The notes beneath the pieces are model-generated. The model did not search any database. It had not been told where the DNA came from and saw only the letters and a list, made by a program, of their open reading frames with translations. Positions 53,259 to 63,043 of a DNA stretch of 64,000 bases are shown here, one piece after another (within the stretch, counting starts at the first letter, position 1; every line of letters starts with the position of its first letter). A program made the translations under genes and the position numbers. Origin of the DNA: Aeromicrobium sp. IC_218 (GTDB lineage: Bacteria > Actinomycetota > Actinomycetes > Propionibacteriales > Nocardioidaceae); assembly GCF_004336805.1 (NCBI RefSeq), contig NZ_SJXM01000013.1:29888-93887 (forward strand), in the 5' to 3' direction.

Positions 53259-54278
53259 ATGCCCGTCGCCACCCCCGAGATCTACGCCGAGATGCTCGAC
53301 AAGGCCAAGCGCGAGAAGTTCGCGTACCCGGCCATCAACGTCTCCTCGTCGCAGACCCTGAACGCGGCCCTCGCCGGCTTCGCCGAGGCCGAGAGCGACG
53401 GCATCATCCAGATCTCCACCGGTGGTGCCGAGTACCTGTCCGGCCCGACGGTCAAGAACATGGTCTCCGGCTCGCTGGCCTTCGCCGCGTTCGCGCAGGA
53501 GGTGGCCAAGAAGTACCCGGTCAACGTCGCGCTCCACACCGACCACTGCCCCAAGGACAAGCTCGACGGCTTCGTCCGCCCGCTGCTCGCGGCGTCCACC
53601 GAGCGGGTCCAGGCCGGTGGCCTGCCGTACTTCCAGTCGCACATGTGGGACGGCTCGGCGGTGCCGCTGGAGGAGAACCTGCAGATCGCCGAGGAGCTGC
53701 TGGCGGCGGCCGCGGCGGCGAAGGTGATCCTCGAGGTCGAGATCGGCGTCGTCGGCGGCGAGGAGGACGGCGTCGAGGGCGGCATGGGCGAGCACCTGTA
53801 CACGACCGCCGAGGACGCGCTGGCGACCGCGGCCGCGCTCGGCGTCGGCGAGAAGGGCCGCTACCTGACGGCCCTCACGTTCGGCAACGTCCACGGCGTC
53901 TACAAGCCGGGCAACGTCAAGCTGCGCCCGGAGATCCTCAAGCAGGCCCAGGACGTCGTCGGCGAGAAGTACGGCACCGACCGTCCGTTCGACCTGGTCT
54001 TCCACGGCGGCTCGGGCTCGCTGCCCGAGGAGATCGACGCGGCGGTCGACTACGGCGTCATCAAGATGAACGTCGACACCGACACCCAGTACGCGTTCAC
54101 GCGTCCGGTCGCCGGCCACATGCTGAGCAACTACGACGGCGTGCTGAAGATCGACGGCGAGGTCGGCAACAAGAAGACCTACGACCCGCGCGCCTGGGGC
54201 AAGGCGGCCGAGGCCGGCATGGCCGCGCGCGTCGTCGAGGCCTGCCAGGCCCTGCGCTCGTCGGGCACCAAGCTCTGA
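53259..54278 (+). CDS. fbaA: class II fructose-bisphosphate aldolase
   Basis: A 339-residue zinc aldolase interconverting fructose 1,6-bisphosphate with dihydroxyacetone phosphate and glyceraldehyde 3-phosphate. Zinc and catalytic residues are in VALHTDHCPKDKLDGF, ILEVEIGVVGGEEDG, FGNVHGVYKPGNVKL and LVFHGGSGSLPEE; NVDTDTQYAF binds phosphate. Length is typical of the actinobacterial type (340-345). A strong leader ribosome site and a strong terminator show a highly expressed single gene. Confidence 0.97.
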   Translation: MPVATPEIYAEMLDKAKREKFAYPAINVSSSQTLNAALAGFAEAESDGIIQISTGGAEYLSGPTVKNMVSGSLAFAAFAQEVAKKYPVNVALHTDHCPKDKLDGFVRPLLAASTERVQAGGLPYFQSHMWDGSAVPLEENLQIAEELLAAAAAAKVILEVEIGVVGGEEDGVEGGMGEHLYTTAEDALATAAALGVGEKGRYLTALTFGNVHGVYKPGNVKLRPEILKQAQDVVGEKYGTDRPFDLVFHGGSGSLPEEIDAAVDYGVIKMNVDTDTQYAFTRPVAGHMLSNYDGVLKIDGEVGNKKTYDPRAWGKAAEAGMAARVVEACQALRSSGTKL

Positions 54279-54295
54279 GCGACGCCTGACGCTGA

Positions 54296-54323
54296 CGGCC
54301 CCGGGAGCCTGCTCCCGGGGCCG
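54296..54323 (+). terminator. terminator of fba
   Basis: CGGCCCCGGGAG and CTCCCGGGGCCG form a perfect 12-bp stem with a CCTG loop, 17 nt after the stop; TCGTGCGTCC follows. Confidence 0.88.
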
Positions 54324-54344
54324 TCGTGCGTCCCGGGCCCAGCC

Positions 54345-54411
54345 GGCGCTGGGGGTGACGTTGTTGCGGCGACACGCCGAGCGCCGCCGCAACAACGTCA
54401 CCCTCAGCGCC
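54345..54411. repeat. 27-bp-arm inverted repeat between convergent genes
   Basis: The arm 54345-54371 (GGCGCTG ... GTGACGTTGTTGCGGCG) pairs with 54385-54411 (CGCCGCAACAACGTCAC ... CAGCGCC) at 26 of 27 positions; the loop is 13 nt. It ends 11 bp before the stop of the glycosylase gene on the minus strand and is distinct from the fba terminator just before it. Confidence 0.8.
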
Positions 54412-54422
54412 GAGGGGACGAG

Positions 54423-55229
54423 CTAGGGCTGCTCGGCCGAGCACCACCAGGTGGTGCGGCCGCCGACGGTGCCGCGCACCATCTCGGCGCCGCACCGCGG
54501 GCAGCGTCCGCCGGCCCGGCGGTGCTCGATCACCTCGCCGGTGTGGACGCCGCCGTGCGCGATCGCGTCGCGCACCGCCTTGCGCAGGTGCCGGCGCAGG
54601 TCGTCGAGCGTCTCGACGTCGAGGTCGCCGGCCGGACGCCGCGGGCTCAGCCGCGCCTGCCACAGCGTCTCGTCGGCGAGCAGGTTGCCCACGCCGGCCA
54701 CGACGGACTGGTCGAGCAGGCGGGCCTTGAGCGGGGCACGGCTGCCGCCCACCCGGGCGCGGAACTCCTCGCGGCCCACCTCCGCGGCGTCCGGCCCGAG
54801 CGCCTCCAGGTCGGGGTCGAGCCGGGCCCGGCCGAGCCGGCGCGGGTCGACCAGGTGCAGGGTGCCGCCGTCGTCGAAGGTGATCGAGAAGCGCGAGAAC
54901 CGCTCGGCGGTCGGGACCGGACGCCCGGTGCCGACGTAGTCGCCGCCGGAGTCGTCGCCGACCAGGATGCGTCCGCTCATGCCCAGGTGCAGGCCCAGGA
55001 CCGGACCGGGCCCGTCGTCGCCGTCGAGTCCGGACGTCTCGCACCACATCGACTTGCCGCGCCGGCGGGCCGCGGTGAGCGTGCGACCGACCAGGGCGTC
55101 GCGGATCTCGCCGGGCGCGTGCGGACGGCACTCGTAGGAGTCGGAGTCGTCGACGTCGGCGATGCGCCGGTGCAGCGCGGAGCGCTCGATCACGGCGCGG
55201 GCGGACTCGACCTCGGGCAGCTCGGGCAC
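54423..55229 (-). CDS. Fpg/Nei-family DNA glycosylase/AP lyase
   Basis: A 268-residue glycosylase. Processing of the GTG start exposes Pro2 in PELPEVESARAV, the Schiff-base nucleophile with Glu3 beside it; the beta-hairpin lysine is in RRRGKSMW; the helix-two-turn-helix contains SVVAGVGNLLADETLW. The C-terminal zinc finger has only three of the four expected cysteines: CPRC and then WWCSAEQP, where glutamate replaces the last cysteine. It removes oxidised bases; whether it is Fpg (8-oxoG) or Nei (pyrimidines) is unclear, with the Nei branch favoured by LHLGMSGRI and DPRRLGRA. Confidence 0.88.
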   Translation of the reverse strand: MPELPEVESARAVIERSALHRRIADVDDSDSYECRPHAPGEIRDALVGRTLTAARRRGKSMWCETSGLDGDDGPGPVLGLHLGMSGRILVGDDSGGDYVGTGRPVPTAERFSRFSITFDDGGTLHLVDPRRLGRARLDPDLEALGPDAAEVGREEFRARVGGSRAPLKARLLDQSVVAGVGNLLADETLWQARLSPRRPAGDLDVETLDDLRRHLRKAVRDAIAHGGVHTGEVIEHRRAGGRCPRCGAEMVRGTVGGRTTWWCSAEQP

Positions 55230-55269
55230 CCGGTCAGTCTGCCGAAGGCGGGCCCGGTCGGCGCGTCGG

Positions 55270-55275
55270 TAGGGT
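55270..55275 (+). promoter_or_regulatory. leaderless -10 box of the DUF3151 gene
   Basis: TAGGGT, 7 nt before the ATG at 55283. Confidence 0.5.
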
Positions 55276-55282
55276 CGGCGCC

Positions 55283-55690
55283 ATGACGAACCTGCTGGGC
55301 GAGCCGCCCGAGACCCTGCTGCCCGAGGACCCGGCCGCCGAGCGCCTGGCCGCCGGCGACCCGCTCGAGGACGTCGTCCGCGAGCACCCGTCGTCCACGC
55401 TCGGGTGGTCGCTCATGGCGCAGGCCGCGCTGGACGAGGGCCGCGACGTCGAGGGCTACGCGTACGCCCGCACCGGCTACCACCGCGCACTGGACCTGCT
55501 GCGCCGCAACGGCTGGAAGGGCCACGGCCCCGTGCCGTGGTCGCACCAGCCCAACCGCGGCTTCCTGCGCTCGCTGGCCGTGCTGGCCACGGCGTCCGAG
55601 CGCCTGGGCGACGAGCCCGAGGCGCACCGGTGCCGCGAGTTCCTGCGCGAGTCGAGCCCCGAGGCCTACGCCGAGCTCGTCCAGGCCTGA
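55283..55690 (+). CDS. DUF3151 family protein
   Basis: A 135-residue protein of the actinobacterial DUF3151 family, found between fba and purA in many genomes. Predicted to be helical and TPR-like (DPLEDVVREHPSSTLGWSLMAQAALDEGR, then YAYARTGYHRALDLLRRNGW). The conserved GHGPVPWSHQPNRGFLRSL block is the family core. No function is established. Leaderless start; the stop is one base before the start of the next gene. Confidence 0.88.
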   Translation: MTNLLGEPPETLLPEDPAAERLAAGDPLEDVVREHPSSTLGWSLMAQAALDEGRDVEGYAYARTGYHRALDLLRRNGWKGHGPVPWSHQPNRGFLRSLAVLATASERLGDEPEAHRCREFLRESSPEAYAELVQA

Positions 55691-55691
55691 G

Positions 55692-57332
55692 GTGCACGAC
55701 GCGAGACCCCGCCTGACCGAGTGGCTGCTGACGCGCGAGGGCCGGGGCAACCCCCACACGCGCCTGGACGATCGTCATCCGGACGGCGCCGCCTGGTCGA
55801 CCGGCAACCTGGCGCGTCCCCTGGTGCACGGCGCGACCTACTTCGCGGCGCTCGCCGACGTGCTGGACGGCGTCGGCGAGGGGGACCTCGTGTGCTTCAC
55901 CGACTGGCAGGGCAACCCCGACGAGCGGCTGCGCGGGACGCCCGGCAGCGAGCTGGTCGAGGTGCTGGGACGCGCGCTGGACCGGGGCGCGGACGTCCGC
56001 GCCCTGGTCTGGCGCTCCCACGCCGGGCGTCTGGGCTACGCGGTCGACGAGCACCGCGACCTCGGTCGGCTGCTGCAGGCCCGCGGCGCGGACGTGCAGC
56101 TCGACATGCGCGTGCGGACCTCCGGCGCGCACCACCAGAAGTTCGTCGTGGTGCGCCACCGCGACGACCCTTCGCGCGACGTGGCGTTCGTGGGCGGCCT
56201 CGACCTGTGCCACACCCGGCGCGACGACGCCCGGCACCTCGGCGACCCGCAGGGCGACCCGATCGCGCACGAGTACGGCGAGCGTCCGCCCTGGCACGAC
56301 GTGCAGCTGGAGCTGCGCGGCCCGGCCGTCCACGACGTCGAGACCGTCTTCCGGGAACGGTGGGAGGACTCGACGCCGCTGACCCGCAGCCCGATCCGCC
56401 GCCTGCGGGACCGGGCCGACCGGCTCGACGACGAGCGCCGCCGCCTGCCCGCGCAGCGTCCCGTGCCCGAGGAGCTGGGCCCGCACACCGTCCAGCTGCT
56501 GCGCACCTACCCGAGCCTGGGTCCGGGCTGGAAGCACGACTTCGCGCCGCGCGGCGAGCGCTCGGTGGCGCGCGGCTACACACGGGCCATGCGCCGGGCC
56601 CGGTCGCTGGTCTACATCGAGGACCAGTTCCTGTGGGGCCGGGCGATGAGCCAGCTGTTCGTCGACGCGCTGCGCGACAACCCCGACCTGCACGTGGTCG
56701 CGGTGCTGCCGCGCGTGCCCGACCAGGACGGCTGGTTCGCCCGTGACCCCCAGGTGCTCGGCCGGATGCGCGCGATCGCGCGGGTCTGCGCCGCGGCGCC
56801 CGACCGGGTCGCGCTCTACGCGCCGGAGAACCACGCCGGCACGCCGGTCTACGTCCACGCCAAGGTGTGCGTGATCGACGACGTGTGGGCCAGCGTGGGC
56901 TCGGACAACTTCTGCCGCCGCTCCTGGACGCACGACTCCGAGCTGTCGGCGGTCGTCGTCGACACCGACAGCGAGGACGGCAGCAGCACCTACGGGCGCC
57001 GGCTGCGGCTCGCGCTCGCCGGTGAGCACCTGGACCGGGTCGACGTGGACGCGCTCGGACCGATCGGCCCGGACGCGGACGAGCACCTGCTCGACGTCAT
57101 GGCCGACTGCGTCGACGGGCGCGCGATGTTCCGGCAGCTGGCCGCGAGCGCGGACGCGCTGGAGGCCTGGCACGCCGGCGGGCAGCGGGGCCCGCGCCCG
57201 CCCGGGCGCCTGCGTCCGCTCCCGCCGCCGCGCCTGGCGTGGTGGCGCCGGCTCCTCGCCGCGCCCTGGTACGCGCTGCTGCACGACCCCGACGGGCGCC
57301 GCCTGGCCGACCGGCTGCGCCGCCGGCTCTAG
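55692..57332 (+). CDS. phospholipase D-family protein
   Basis: A 546-residue cytosolic protein with two HKD motifs: HHQKFVVVRHRDD (about residues 147-160) and VHAKVCVIDDVWASVGSDNF (about 387-406). Each contributes a His/Lys pair to one catalytic centre that cleaves phosphodiesters. There is no signal peptide. The C-terminus has a Pro/Arg-rich basic segment (about 495-546) with tryptophans that may contact membrane. Actual substrate, phospholipid or otherwise, is unknown. Start GTG 1 nt after the DUF3151 stop, hence co-transcribed. Confidence 0.87.
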   Translation: MHDARPRLTEWLLTREGRGNPHTRLDDRHPDGAAWSTGNLARPLVHGATYFAALADVLDGVGEGDLVCFTDWQGNPDERLRGTPGSELVEVLGRALDRGADVRALVWRSHAGRLGYAVDEHRDLGRLLQARGADVQLDMRVRTSGAHHQKFVVVRHRDDPSRDVAFVGGLDLCHTRRDDARHLGDPQGDPIAHEYGERPPWHDVQLELRGPAVHDVETVFRERWEDSTPLTRSPIRRLRDRADRLDDERRRLPAQRPVPEELGPHTVQLLRTYPSLGPGWKHDFAPRGERSVARGYTRAMRRARSLVYIEDQFLWGRAMSQLFVDALRDNPDLHVVAVLPRVPDQDGWFARDPQVLGRMRAIARVCAAAPDRVALYAPENHAGTPVYVHAKVCVIDDVWASVGSDNFCRRSWTHDSELSAVVVDTDSEDGSSTYGRRLRLALAGEHLDRVDVDALGPIGPDADEHLLDVMADCVDGRAMFRQLAASADALEAWHAGGQRGPRPPGRLRPLPPPRLAWWRRLLAAPWYALLHDPDGRRLADRLRRRL

Positions 57333-57342
57333 GGCCGGGCGA

Positions 57343-57376
57343 CGAGGGCCCCGCGACGACCGTCGCGGGGCCCTCG
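57343..57376 (+). terminator. terminator after the PLD gene
   Basis: CGAGGGCCCCGCGAC and GTCGCGGGGCCCTCG form a perfect 15-bp stem with a GACC loop, 10 nt after the stop. Confidence 0.88.
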
Positions 57377-57432
57377 CACGTCCGCCAGGTGACGTTTCGG
57401 CTAACCCGGCGTCCGCGGCCCCGGGACGGTCC

Positions 57433-57438
57433 TAGGGT
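57433..57438 (+). promoter_or_regulatory. -10 box of the secreted nucleotidase gene
   Basis: TAGGGT lies 45 nt before the GTG at 57483; the leader contains GAAAGGAC as ribosome site, so this message is leadered. Confidence 0.45.
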
Positions 57439-57482
57439 CTCGGACTGTGCGCCCGCGCGGGCGCGTCCCGGAAAGGACCTCT

Positions 57483-60400
57483 GTGAACCTCTTGCGTCGC
57501 AGGACGGCCATCGGCGTGGCCGCCCTCCTCAGCTGCGGCGGCCTGGTGGTCGCCTCCCCGGCCCACGCGGCCGACCCCGTCACCGTGAACCTCATCGACG
57601 TCAACGACTTCCACGGGCGCATCGACGCGAACACCGTGAAGGTCGCCGGCACGATCGAGCAGCTGCGCGCTGCCGCCGGCGACGCCAACACGCTGTTCCT
57701 GTCGGCCGGCGACAACATCGGCGCCAGCCTCTTCGCCTCGTCCTCGCAGCAGGACCAGCCCACGATCGACGTGCTCAACACGCTCGACCTGGCGGTCTCG
57801 GCGGTCGGCAACCACGAGCTCGACGGCGGCGAGACCGACCTGACCGGACGCGTCGAGGACGCCGCGGACTTCGGGCACGTCGCCGCGAACATCTACCGCA
57901 AGGGCACCACCGACACCGTCCTGCCGGCCTACGAGACGTTCACCGTCGCCGGCCAGGAGGTCGCCGTCATCGGCGCCACCACCGAGGAGACGGCCTCGCT
58001 CGTCTCGCCCGCCGGCGTCGCGAACCTCGACTTCGGTGACCCCGTCGAGGCGGTCAACCGCGTCGCGCGCCAGCTCGAGGCGTCCGCCGACAAGCCGGAC
58101 GTCATCGTGGCGTCCTACCACGAGGGTGCGGGCTTCAAGACGTCCTCGACGACCACGCTCGAGCAGGAGGTCGCCGACGGCGGCGCCTTCGCCGACATCG
58201 TCACCAAGACCGACGCGTCGGTCGACGCGATCTTCACCGGGCACACCCACAAGGAGTACGCCTGGAACGCGCCCGTGCCCGGCAAGGCGGGCAAGACCCG
58301 CCCGGTCGTCCAGACCGGCAGCTACGGCGAGCGCATCGGCCAGGTGCAGCTGAAGGTCGACCCGGACACCGGCGACGTCGTCTCGTACACCGCCGGCAAC
58401 GTCGGTCGCACCACGACGGCGGACGCCGACCTGGTCGCCGCGTTCCCGCGCGTGGCGCAGGTCAAGACGATCGTCGACGACGCCCTGGCCGACGCCAAGG
58501 CGCTCGGCGAGAAGCCGGTCGCCACCGTCTCGGCCGACATCACGACCGCCTACACCGGCTCCTCCCGCGACGACCGCGCGAGCGAGTCGACGCTCGGCAA
58601 CCTCGTGGCCGACGCCGTGCTGGCGCAGGTCTCGCAGCTCGAGGTCGGTGCCGACCTCGGCATCGCCAACCCCGGCGGCCTGCGCGCCGAGCTCTTCTAC
58701 GCCGGCTCGACCGGCGCGGACGCCGACGTGAACAAGGACGGCGTGATCACCTTCGCCGAGGCCAACGCGGTGCTCCCGTTCAACAACACGCTCAGCTCGG
58801 TCAGCCTCAAGGGCTCCTCGCTCAAGAAGGTCTTCGAGCAGCAGTGGCAGACCAACCCCGACGGCACCGTGCCGTCGCGCTCGTACCTGCAGCTCGGCAC
58901 GTCCGCGAACGTGCAGTACACCTACGACGACACCCGCGAGCGCGGCGACCGCATCACGAGCCTGACGATCGACGGCGCGCCGCTCGACCCGGACAGGACC
59001 TACCGGGTGGCGACGTTCAGCTTCCTGGGCGCCGGCGGCGACAACTTCCGCGCGTTCACCGAGGGCACGAACTTCGACACCGGCCTGCAGGACTACCAGG
59101 CCTGGATGGACTTCCTCAAGGCCGAGTCGCCGGTCTCGCCCGACTTCCGCCGCCACGCGATCAAGGTCGCCGGCGACACGGACGTCGTGCTCGGCCAGCC
59201 GATCGACCTGACCTTCCCCAAGCTCGACCTCACCTCCAAGGGCACGCCGGCCACGACGTCGGTCGACGCCTCGCTGGACCTGGGTGGCACGACGACCGAC
59301 CTCGGCTCGTTCCCCGCCACGAACGGGTCGGCCCGCGTCACCACGCCGATCACGACGAAGCCCGGCACGGGCACCCTGACGGTCACGGCGCAGCCGACCG
59401 GCACGACGTTCCAGGTGCCGGTCTCGGCCAAGGCCGCCAGCACGACGACCGCCGACGCGCCGACCCCGGTCGAGCGCGGCGAGCAGGCCGTCGTCGACGT
59501 CGCGGTGGCCACCGAGGCCGACGTCGTGCCGTCCGGACGCGTGGACGTGCTGTCCGGGTCGACCGTCGTCGGCACGGGCACGCTCGACGAGGGCGTCGCG
59601 TCGGTGGACGTGGACACCATCGGCCTGGCGGTCGGCACCCGCGCGCTCACCGTCGCCTACGCCGGTGACGACGCGCTGCTGCCCTCCACCGGCACGGTCG
59701 ACGTGCAGGTCGACAAGGGCCAGGCCACGGTCGTCCCGGGCGCGGTCGCGAAGGCCCCGGTCAACGGTGTCGTGTCGGTTCCGGTCGAGGTCACGTCGGG
59801 CACCGGCGCCGTCCCGACCGGACGCGTCGAGGTCCGCCTCGGCGAGACGGTCGTCGGCAGCGCCGACCTCAGCGCCGGCCGCGGCACGGTGAAGGTCCCG
59901 GCGGGCACCCTCGACGTCGGCGTCCACGACCTCCAGGTCGAGTACCTGGGCGACTCCCAGCACCTGGAGTCCTCGGCCGACGTGCGGGCCGTCGTGACGA
60001 CCATCCCCACCTCGCTCAAGGCGTCCGGCTACGCCGTCCAGTACGGCCGGGTCGGCACGGTCGTCGTGACCGGTCCGGCGGCCGCCACCGGCACGGTCAC
60101 GCTCACGCGTGGCTCGGCCCGCCTCGGCGTCGGGTACTTCGTCAAGGGGCGCGCGACCCTCCAGGTCGCGGGCACGGCGCTGAAGCCGGGCGCGCACACC
60201 CTGACCGCGACGTACGCGGGCAACGGCACGTACGCCGGTGCGCGGACGACCGTTCGCGTCACCGTGGCCAAGGCCCGCACGTCCGTCACCGCGAAGGTGA
60301 CGACGCGCAAGGTCGTCGTGAAGAAGACCCGGGCGAACGTCGCGGTCACCGTGCGCGCCTACGGCGTCCCGGTCAGCAGCGGCACGGTCGGCGTCTACCA

Positions 60401-60566
60401 GGGCTCCAAGCGCGTCGGCACCGCCACGGTGCGCAACGGCAAGGCGTCCGTCCGCCTGTCGCGCCTGACCAAGGCCGGCACGCAGCGCCTCACGGTGAAG
60501 TACGCCGGCAGCTCGCTGTTCTCCGGCTCGTCCACGACCGTCAAGGTCAAGGTCGCGCGTCGCTGA
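57483..60566 (+). CDS. secreted 5'-nucleotidase/metallophosphoesterase with Ig-like repeat tail
   Basis: A 1027-residue exported enzyme. A Sec signal (basic start, hydrophobic core, SPAHA before the cut near 29/30) precedes a metallophosphoesterase domain (about 33-270: VNDFHGRID with D42/H44, SAGDNIGAS, AVGNHELDGG, FTGHTHKEY) and a 5'-nucleotidase C domain (about 300-530, with NPGGLRAEL and FLGAGGDNFRAF). The rest (about 550-1027) is beta-rich: four to five bacterial Ig-like repeats, the last two basic, ending VKVKVARR. No sortase signal or membrane anchor is seen, so surface retention would rely on the repeats. Likely role: scavenging phosphate and nucleosides. Confidence 0.92.
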   Translation: MNLLRRRTAIGVAALLSCGGLVVASPAHAADPVTVNLIDVNDFHGRIDANTVKVAGTIEQLRAAAGDANTLFLSAGDNIGASLFASSSQQDQPTIDVLNTLDLAVSAVGNHELDGGETDLTGRVEDAADFGHVAANIYRKGTTDTVLPAYETFTVAGQEVAVIGATTEETASLVSPAGVANLDFGDPVEAVNRVARQLEASADKPDVIVASYHEGAGFKTSSTTTLEQEVADGGAFADIVTKTDASVDAIFTGHTHKEYAWNAPVPGKAGKTRPVVQTGSYGERIGQVQLKVDPDTGDVVSYTAGNVGRTTTADADLVAAFPRVAQVKTIVDDALADAKALGEKPVATVSADITTAYTGSSRDDRASESTLGNLVADAVLAQVSQLEVGADLGIANPGGLRAELFYAGSTGADADVNKDGVITFAEANAVLPFNNTLSSVSLKGSSLKKVFEQQWQTNPDGTVPSRSYLQLGTSANVQYTYDDTRERGDRITSLTIDGAPLDPDRTYRVATFSFLGAGGDNFRAFTEGTNFDTGLQDYQAWMDFLKAESPVSPDFRRHAIKVAGDTDVVLGQPIDLTFPKLDLTSKGTPATTSVDASLDLGGTTTDLGSFPATNGSARVTTPITTKPGTGTLTVTAQPTGTTFQVPVSAKAASTTTADAPTPVERGEQAVVDVAVATEADVVPSGRVDVLSGSTVVGTGTLDEGVASVDVDTIGLAVGTRALTVAYAGDDALLPSTGTVDVQVDKGQATVVPGAVAKAPVNGVVSVPVEVTSGTGAVPTGRVEVRLGETVVGSADLSAGRGTVKVPAGTLDVGVHDLQVEYLGDSQHLESSADVRAVVTTIPTSLKASGYAVQYGRVGTVVVTGPAAATGTVTLTRGSARLGVGYFVKGRATLQVAGTALKPGAHTLTATYAGNGTYAGARTTVRVTVAKARTSVTAKVTTRKVVVKKTRANVAVTVRAYGVPVSSGTVGVYQGSKRVGTATVRNGKASVRLSRLTKAGTQRLTVKYAGSSLFSGSSTTVKVKVARR

Positions 60567-60575
60567 CCCGCACGC

Positions 60576-60612
60576 ACGAGGCCCCCGTGAGCACCGCTCG
60601 CGGGGGCCTCGT
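60576..60612. terminator. bidirectional terminator between nucleotidase and lipid kinase
   Basis: ACGAGGCCCCCG and CGGGGGCCTCGT form a 12-bp stem whose loop folds further (GAGC-ACC-GCTC). It lies 9 nt after the nucleotidase stop and 10 nt beyond the end of the minus-strand kinase gene, so it can serve both. Confidence 0.85.
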
Positions 60613-60622
60613 CATGTCCGGC

Positions 60623-61528
60623 CTAGTCGTGGGCGGGGGCGGGGTCGCGCGGCAGCAGCATCGTCAGGACCCCCGGCTCGACCTTCCAGGCGTGGGACGC
60701 GCGGGCGTCGTCGATCTCGCCGTCGAGGTTGCCGCGCGTCTCCTCACCGACGACGGTGACCTCGCGGCCCCGCAGGTACTCGACGTCGTCGCGGTACGGG
60801 TGGCGGCCCTTGCGCAGGCGCCAGGCGTACGCGACCCGGCGCAGCCGCGGGTTCGACCACGACACCGCGACGTCGAGCAGGCCGTCGCCGGGGTCGGCCT
60901 CGGGCAGCAGCGGCGCGCCGCCGCCGATGTAGCGCCCGTTGCCGACGGCGACCTGGATCATCCGGCCGCGCCGGCGGATCTGCCGGCCGTCGACGGTGAC
61001 CTTGGCCCGGAAGCCCTTGTGCTTCACGCCCGAGATCACCGCGCCGATGGCGTACCCGACCGGGCCGAGCCGCTCCTTGTAGGGCTTCGCCTCGACCGCC
61101 GCCTCGGCGCCGATGCCCACGTGGACGGCGTTGACGACCACGCGGCCGCGGTCGTCGCGCACGAGGTCGAGGTCGCACGGCTCGGAGTCCAGCAGCTGCT
61201 CGGCCGCCTCGAGCGCGTGGTCGCAGCGCATGCCGATGGTGCGCGCGAAGTCGTTGCCCGTGCCCATGGGGACGAGCGCGACCTGGACGTCGGGCAGCAG
61301 CCCGAGCTCGTCGAGCACCTTCACCACGGCGTGCAGCGAGCCGTCGCCGCCGAGCACGACGACGAGGCGTCCGGACGCGTCGGAGAGCGCCTCGCGCAGG
61401 TCGTCCTCGCCCTCGGTGCAGGCCAGGTCGACGTCGGTGCGCTCGCGCAGCAGGGCGACGACGCGTTCCACCGCCTCGGTCTCGCTGCTGCCGGCCTGGG
61501 CGTTCGCGATCGCGACGACGGGTCTCAT
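60623..61528 (-). CDS. diacylglycerol kinase-family lipid kinase
   Basis: A 301-residue DAGK_cat protein: ANAQAGSSETEAVER at the start, nucleotide-binding GGDGSLHAVVKVL, PMGTGNDFART, and C-terminal domain with EADPGDGLLDVAVSW and TRGNLDGEI. Such enzymes phosphorylate diacylglycerol or related lipids at the membrane surface. TAGGGT lies 8 nt before the ATG, so the mRNA is almost leaderless. It is divergent from purA and convergent with the nucleotidase. Confidence 0.9.
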   Translation of the reverse strand: MRPVVAIANAQAGSSETEAVERVVALLRERTDVDLACTEGEDDLREALSDASGRLVVVLGGDGSLHAVVKVLDELGLLPDVQVALVPMGTGNDFARTIGMRCDHALEAAEQLLDSEPCDLDLVRDDRGRVVVNAVHVGIGAEAAVEAKPYKERLGPVGYAIGAVISGVKHKGFRAKVTVDGRQIRRRGRMIQVAVGNGRYIGGGAPLLPEADPGDGLLDVAVSWSNPRLRRVAYAWRLRKGRHPYRDDVEYLRGREVTVVGEETRGNLDGEIDDARASHAWKVEPGVLTMLLPRDPAPAHD

Positions 61529-61555
61529 GGGTCGTCACCCTAGGTCCCGCTCCGA

Positions 61556-61561
61556 TAGGCT
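61556..61561 (+). promoter_or_regulatory. -10 box of purA
   Basis: TAGGCT, giving a leader of about 50 nt before the ATG at 61620; back to back with the lipid-kinase promoter (TAGGGT, 61542-61537 on the minus strand). Confidence 0.5.
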
Positions 61562-61571
61562 GTCGCGGTAA

Positions 61572-62903
<1,332 letters not shown>

Positions 62904-62936
62904 GCCGTGTTCCGCCTCCTCGGCACCGCCGTCCGT

Positions 62937-62963
62937 GAGACGGTGACGCCTCCCGCGACATGA
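62937..62963 (+). pseudogene. remnant 3' end of a deleted copy of the secreted-protein gene
   Basis: These 27 bases encode ETVTPPAT and a stop, identical to the last codons of the gene at 62981-63502. They stand upstream of that gene without any body of their own, so a copy once preceded it and was lost, or the junction arose by unequal crossing-over. Confidence 0.7.
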
Positions 62964-63043
62964 CCGGGCGAGGAGGTCGCATGCGTCGAGCAGCTCTGGT
63001 GGCGGCGACGGCCCTGGCCGTCCTGCTGCCCGCGTCGCCGGCG
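62937..63043 (+). repeat. direct repeat unit 1 of the tandem secreted-protein genes
   Basis: About 107 bp covering the old 3' end, the ribosome site GAGGAGGT and the signal-peptide codons recur at 63476-63582 (period 539 bp), with only a few substitutions, mostly in third codon positions. Confidence 0.85.
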
